Assembly: GCA_900544755.1 (NCBI GenBank)
Contig: UQWQ01000073.1
Location: forward strand, 1-9,600
DNA length: 9,600 nucleotides
From: an uncultured Collinsella sp.
GTDB lineage: Bacteria; Actinomycetota; Coriobacteriia; Coriobacteriales; Coriobacteriaceae
Reading direction: 5' to 3'
The notes under the pieces were generated by a model that was not told where the DNA came from, searched no databases, and worked only from the letters and a program-made list of their open reading frames with translations. This document shows, piece after piece, positions 6,792 through 9,600 of the stretch (positions are counted from its first letter, which is position 1; every line of letters begins with the position of its first letter). Both the position numbers and the translations under genes were made by a program.

Positions 6792-7934
6792 CTAGCGTAT
6801 CTGGACGCCGGCTTTCTTTTTCTCGGCCTTGACGCGGTAGAGCTCCGCATCGGCAGCGCGAAGTAAGTCTTGCCAGGTATCAACACTATCGCCGACTCGC
6901 GCGTAACCGATGGACATCCGCAACGCATACGGCATCTCGGCACGAGCGAGCTCTTCGTTAATCGCCGAACACAGGTCAATGATGTCCTGCTCCGCCGTCG
7001 CCTTTTGGAGCACCACGAACTCATCGCCGCCATAACGTGCAATAAAGCCACCAGACGCCGAGCAGACCTCTTTGAGCGCAGCAGATATGACCTGGAGGGC
7101 ATGGTCGCCCTCCACATGTCCATAGCGATCGTTAATCTGCTTAAAGCCGTCAGCGTCCATCATGAGCAGATACACATCTTCGGCCTGATCCACATTTGAG
7201 AAGAGCGACAGCATATAGGTCTCAAAACGGTTGCGATTGTTGAGGCCAGTCAATGGGTCGGTCGAGATTAGCTGCTCCTGGTAGACGATGTAGAGCAGCA
7301 ACATGCTAATCATTATGCCGACGCAAAGACCGGGCACCGAGAACGCGACCTGAAAGGTGCCACCCACCAGAGCGGGAATAGCGAAGAATGCCAGAGTACG
7401 ATAAATGGCCTTCTTTTGCAGGCTTTCAACCCGTAGAGAATGCACAAAAGCGTGCAAGGACGTATATATGACGTAGCAGTAGCTCACGATAGGCTGAATC
7501 ATATAGGCAACGCCACGGCGGTACACGCCCTGAGCATCGATGTAGAACAAGGCATGGGTCCAGTAACTGGTAAACGCCAGCGCGACCACCAAGACCGTAG
7601 GCAATGTTACAAGCGCCACTCTAGAGCGCGCGGTCAAAAGGCGAGAGCCCTGCACCGTCTCGGAATAGATAAACCAAATGAGACACGCAATGGCAAAGAG
7701 CGAAAACGAAACCGCGTTGGAAATCCAGTTGACAGCAATGCCCAACGTGCCGTCCAAACCGTCCGAAAGCGTCCAGACCATATCGAAGAAAACGTACGCC
7801 GCAGACGTATAGCCGAGCATGCTAAACAAGAGCTGCTGGGTGCTCGAGAACAGGGAGCGACGGCTTCGCGCGGCAAGCCCGATAAGAACAATCATGCATA
7901 GCAGGAATATCTCGATCTTGAGTGCCTTAACCAC
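6792..7934 (-). CDS. Membrane diguanylate cyclase, 7TM-GGDEF
   Basis: The protein would make cyclic di-GMP from two GTP at the inner membrane face. The first 220 of 380 residues contain about seven hydrophobic helices, probably a sensor module with no recognised ligand site. The GGDEF domain then begins at DPLTGLNNRNRF (226-237). It continues with DADGFKQINDRYGH (260-273), which carries the metal and base contacts, and has an intact GGDEF signature at 302-306 (ARYGGDEF). The usual inhibitory RxxD motif five residues before GGDEF is absent (ASGG there), so feedback inhibition at that site is unlikely. No EAL or HD-GYP domain follows. I chose the GTG at 7934 because AAGGGA lies nine bases upstream; the TTG at 7952 in the same frame has no ribosome site. 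It is convergent with the DMT gene and 188 bases downstream of kdgT. Confidence 0.88.
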   Translation of the reverse strand: MVKALKIEIFLLCMIVLIGLAARSRRSLFSSTQQLLFSMLGYTSAAYVFFDMVWTLSDGLDGTLGIAVNWISNAVSFSLFAIACLIWFIYSETVQGSRLLTARSRVALVTLPTVLVVALAFTSYWTHALFYIDAQGVYRRGVAYMIQPIVSYCYVIYTSLHAFVHSLRVESLQKKAIYRTLAFFAIPALVGGTFQVAFSVPGLCVGIMISMLLLYIVYQEQLISTDPLTGLNNRNRFETYMLSLFSNVDQAEDVYLLMMDADGFKQINDRYGHVEGDHALQVISAALKEVCSASGGFIARYGGDEFVVLQKATAEQDIIDLCSAINEELARAEMPYALRMSIGYARVGDSVDTWQDLLRAADAELYRVKAEKKKAGVQIR

Positions 7935-7943
7935 TAGACGCCA

Positions 7944-7949
7944 TCCCTT
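7944..7949 (-). promoter_or_regulatory. Ribosome binding site deciding the GGDEF start
   Basis: On the minus strand this reads AAGGGA, nine bases before the GTG at 7934-7932. An ATG overlaps it in another frame and is not used by the GGDEF reading frame. Confidence 0.6.
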
Positions 7950-8024
7950 CAATATCCAAGTGGTCAGAATCGCCCGATTCGTGTCTGGGCAACAAACACC
8001 CCCTATTCCGTAGGAGTAAAGGGA

Positions 8025-8033
8025 ATCATAGCA
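8025..8033 (-). promoter_or_regulatory. Extended -10 promoter for the GGDEF gene
   Basis: The minus strand reads TGCTATGAT, a close match to the TGnTATAAT extended -10. It would give a leader of about 85 bases before the GTG. There is no good -35; that zone is occupied by one arm of the 13-bp inverted repeat at 8034-8077. The leader can form a small stem (TTGCCC with GGGCGA, 7970-7992) but shows no known riboswitch. Confidence 0.5.
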
Positions 8034-8077
8034 GAGCGCCCGAACGTCACTGCAAGACAGCTTTCGTTCGGGCGCTC
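8034..8077. repeat. Perfect 13-bp inverted repeat, kdgT-GGDEF gap
   Basis: GAGCGCCCGAACG at 8034-8046 is the exact reverse complement of CGTTCGGGCGCTC at 8065-8077, with an 18-base loop. It sits after kdgT and directly against the extended -10 box of the GGDEF gene, both on the minus strand. It may be the kdgT terminator, though it is followed only by TGCTATGATT rather than a T run, or a protein-binding dyad at the promoter. A second pairing, CGTTCG 8065-8070 with CGAACG 8077-8082, would compete with it. Confidence 0.75.
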
Positions 8078-8111
8078 GAACGGCGCGAATTGCACACCGG
8101 AATCAATTATC

Positions 8112-8127
8112 GGTAACGGCCGTTACC
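8112..8127. repeat. 16-base perfect palindrome over the kdgT stop codon
   Basis: GGTAACGGCCGTTACC is fully self-complementary and contains the TAA stop (8123-8125 on the minus strand). As RNA it could fold to a six-bp stem with a GGCC loop, followed on the minus strand by the weakly T-containing GATAATTGATT. That would make a poor terminator at best. Confidence 0.7.
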
Positions 8128-9145
8128 CACCGTCGATATCGGTTGCGACAGCCTCCTCGATGGCCTCGACACCGGCAGGCGACAGGTCTTCCTTGCCCTG
8201 ACAGAACTTCTTGTCGACCCAGCCAGTCAGAATCGGAGCCATGATCGCCGTGATGATAACGGCGGTGGCGATCTGAGCGTACGCGATGGGCGCAAGCTCG
8301 GCGTAGCGCGGTGCGACCTCGGCGAGGGCAACCGGTGTGGTCATAGCCGTGCCGGCAATGGTGGAGCAAGCCACAGCGGCCTTGCCATTGCCGCCGCACA
8401 GACGCTCGAACGCAAAGGTGATGGGACCGACGACAAACAGCGTGACAAGGCCCAGCAAGATGCCGGAAATACCGCCGGTGATAAAGCTCGACAGGCTCAT
8501 GGACGCACCGAGCTGAAATCCGATGACGGCAATCGCGGGATTGGCACCGGGAACCAGCAGGTTCTTGATAAACGGGAACAGGCTGCCCAGAACCATGCCA
8601 ATAACGAGTGGCAAGATGGAGCCGATAATGGTGCCAATGGGAATGTTGGCGAGGCCGGAAACACCGAGGATGATCATCGTGACGGCGGGGCCAGCCGTAA
8701 AGAACAGGATACCGACGGCGCCCTGCTCAGACTCATCACCGAACTCGCCCATGATGCCCGTATAGAGCGCCATGTTGCAAAACGTGATGCCGCCGATGAT
8801 AGACACGGAGCTCAGACCCAGGAAGTTGTCGTTAAAGAAATATGCCACGCCCAGGCCGAGAGCCGCTGCGACGACCAGCTTGGGGATCAGCACGACGATA
8901 CCGGTCTTGATGGCACCCGGCGTGGACTTAAAGCTGATGCCGGCGCCCACAAACAGCAGGATCGCGGCGACGATGGCATTGGAGCCACCGCGGCAGGCAG
9001 CCGTAAAGAAGCCGCCGATCTCAAAAACCTGCGGGCAGAAGGTGTTGAGCAAAAGACCGACGATCATCGGATAGATCATGATGTCGCCCGGGATGCGCGG
9101 GACCTTGAATTTCTTTTGCTCGTTGGCGGTCGCTTCCTGTGCCAT
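8123..9145 (-). CDS. kdgT: 2-keto-3-deoxygluconate permease
   Basis: KdgT imports 2-keto-3-deoxygluconate, a product of pectin, alginate or glucuronate breakdown, by proton symport across the inner membrane. The 340 residues compare with about 327 in E. coli and are almost wholly hydrophobic, with about ten helices. Stretches matching the family as I recall it are IPGDIMIYPMIVGLLLNTF (18-36), NMALYTGIMGEFGDESEQGA (124-143), GPAVTMIILG (152-161) and GGNGKAAVACSTIAGTAMTT (251-270) followed by PVALAEVAP (271-279). The C-terminal 25 residues are acidic and lie beyond the last helix. I chose the ATG at 9145, with GGGGGT just upstream. The in-frame TTG at 9175 would add ten residues and has no good ribosome site. 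No KDG kinase, aldolase or uronate gene is nearby, so the true substrate could be a related sugar acid. Confidence 0.92.
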   Translation of the reverse strand: MAQEATANEQKKFKVPRIPGDIMIYPMIVGLLLNTFCPQVFEIGGFFTAACRGGSNAIVAAILLFVGAGISFKSTPGAIKTGIVVLIPKLVVAAALGLGVAYFFNDNFLGLSSVSIIGGITFCNMALYTGIMGEFGDESEQGAVGILFFTAGPAVTMIILGVSGLANIPIGTIIGSILPLVIGMVLGSLFPFIKNLLVPGANPAIAVIGFQLGASMSLSSFITGGISGILLGLVTLFVVGPITFAFERLCGGNGKAAVACSTIAGTAMTTPVALAEVAPRYAELAPIAYAQIATAVIITAIMAPILTGWVDKKFCQGKEDLSPAGVEAIEEAVATDIDGG

Positions 9146-9190
9146 GAAACCCCCATTTCCGCTGACGGGGTACAAAAGCCCACGTCACGC

Positions 9191-9204
9191 TTTGCTACAG
9201 TAAA
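9191..9204. promoter_or_regulatory. Imperfect palindrome upstream of kdgT, possible operator
   Basis: TTTGCTACAGTAAA has dyad symmetry at ten of 14 positions (TTT-CT--AG-AAA) and lies 46 bases before the kdgT ATG. On the minus strand the same bases include TACTGT, a poor -10 candidate. This is a guess at a control site, based on position and symmetry only. Confidence 0.22.
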
Positions 9205-9264
9205 GTTTGACCATGGTACCAGAAGAAATAGACCAGCTCGGTGAGAAATTCGATTCGTTGGACA

Positions 9265-9283
9265 GGGGCGCTAAACGTGCCCC
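9265..9283 (-). terminator. Weak hairpin after azlD
   Basis: On the minus strand GGGGC and GCCCC flank a nine-base loop that could close by one more C-G pair, starting five bases after the azlD stop. No T run follows, so termination here would be weak. Read-through into kdgT, which starts 142 bases after azlD ends, is possible. Confidence 0.35.
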
Positions 9284-9287
9284 GCTC

Positions 9288-9600
9288 TTATATGAGGCTC
9301 AAAACGATATAGAACACGATGCCCGAAACACAGCACCACAGCATCGATTTTGTCTTGACCGCCACGGCCACGACGCCGGCAGCCGCAATCCAGGGAACCA
9401 AGGCAGGCCAGGGTCCCGCGTCGAACGCGCCGGGGCTCACCAAGTCGTTGGCGACCAGCGCGGCAAAGGCAGCGGGCGGGATATAACCCAGGGCCTCGGT
9501 AATGCGGGGCGACAGCGTTCTCCCGCGCAAGGCAAACGCCGGCGCGATGCGAAAGAACGCGATAGCAGCCCAAGACGACAGCCACAGAACCAAGAACTCG
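9288..9600 (-). CDS. azlD: AzlD-family branched-chain amino acid transport protein, partial
   Basis: AzlD is the small membrane subunit that works with AzlC to export branched-chain amino acids or analogues. The frame is open to the right edge, so the N-terminus is cut. About 104 residues are visible, and the family is usually about 105-110, so only a few are missing. Visible family features are EFLVLWLSSW at the cut end, FFRIAPAFALRGRTLSP, and the helix LGYIPPAAFAALVANDL. Two more hydrophobic helices follow, ending SGIVFYIVLSLI. A TTG at 9593 is in frame, but the coding sequence continues upstream of it with Glu-Phe-Leu, as in relatives, so it is not the start. The partner azlC is expected just outside the window, upstream on this strand. 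Confidence 0.85.
   Translation of the reverse strand, partial: EFLVLWLSSWAAIAFFRIAPAFALRGRTLSPRITEALGYIPPAAFAALVANDLVSPGAFDAGPWPALVPWIAAAGVVAVAVKTKSMLWCCVSGIVFYIVLSLI

Noticed and set aside
7935..8024. A c-di-GMP riboswitch in the leader of the GGDEF gene
   Set aside because: The leader has only a six-bp stem and lacks the GEMM-type conserved core, so I cannot support it.
9213..9600. A plus-strand frame starting MVPEEIDQLGEKFDSLD and open to the edge
   Set aside because: The first 25 codons look protein-like, but there is no Shine-Dalgarno sequence and the rest is antisense to azlD, with an Arg/Gln/Gly-rich composition typical of a shadow. A leaderless start after TACAGT (9196-9201) cannot be excluded.

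Overview
The window reads as a stretch of chromosome from a high-GC, Gram-positive-type bacterium. My best guess is a gut actinobacterium of the class Coriobacteriia, Collinsella-like. This is inferred from GC-rich codon use, the long single-chain PurL of the clostridial/coriobacterial type, many AGGAAGG-like ribosome binding sites, and a GGAAACTGCGTCCC-type palindromic repeat at the left end that I associate with Collinsella intergenic DNA. The lineage is not proven by anything in the window.

Layout, left to right. Bases 1-160 hold no convincing gene but two tandem inverted-repeat units. A monovalent cation:proton antiporter of the CPA2 type lies on the minus strand (162-1724). It is divergent from purL (plus, 1909-5655), the complete one-polypeptide phosphoribosylformylglycinamidine synthase of purine synthesis. 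A 99-base gap with a strong intrinsic terminator follows, and then a ten-helix DMT/EamA-family exporter (plus, 5755-6690). Convergent to it is a membrane-anchored 7TM-GGDEF diguanylate cyclase (minus, 6792-7934). Upstream of that, also on the minus strand, are a 2-keto-3-deoxygluconate permease, kdgT (8123-9145), and the 3' part of azlD (9288 to the window edge), the small subunit of an AzlCD-type branched-chain amino acid exporter.

The genes do not form one pathway. They are mostly single housekeeping or transport units: ion homeostasis, purine synthesis, export of an unknown metabolite, c-di-GMP signalling, sugar-acid uptake and amino acid export. Four of the six encode membrane transporters. 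I see no mobile element, CRISPR array, tRNA or rRNA, and no evidence of an undescribed multi-gene system.

The points most worth a second look are intergenic. (1) The purL-DMT gap has the terminator so close to the DMT ribosome binding site that the gene must be reached by read-through or from a TACAAT promoter upstream of the terminator. (2) The kdgT-GGDEF gap has a perfect 13-bp dyad abutting an extended -10 box, with a competing alternative hairpin. (3) A 16-base perfect palindrome contains the kdgT stop codon. (4) Tandem palindromic repeats sit downstream of the antiporter.
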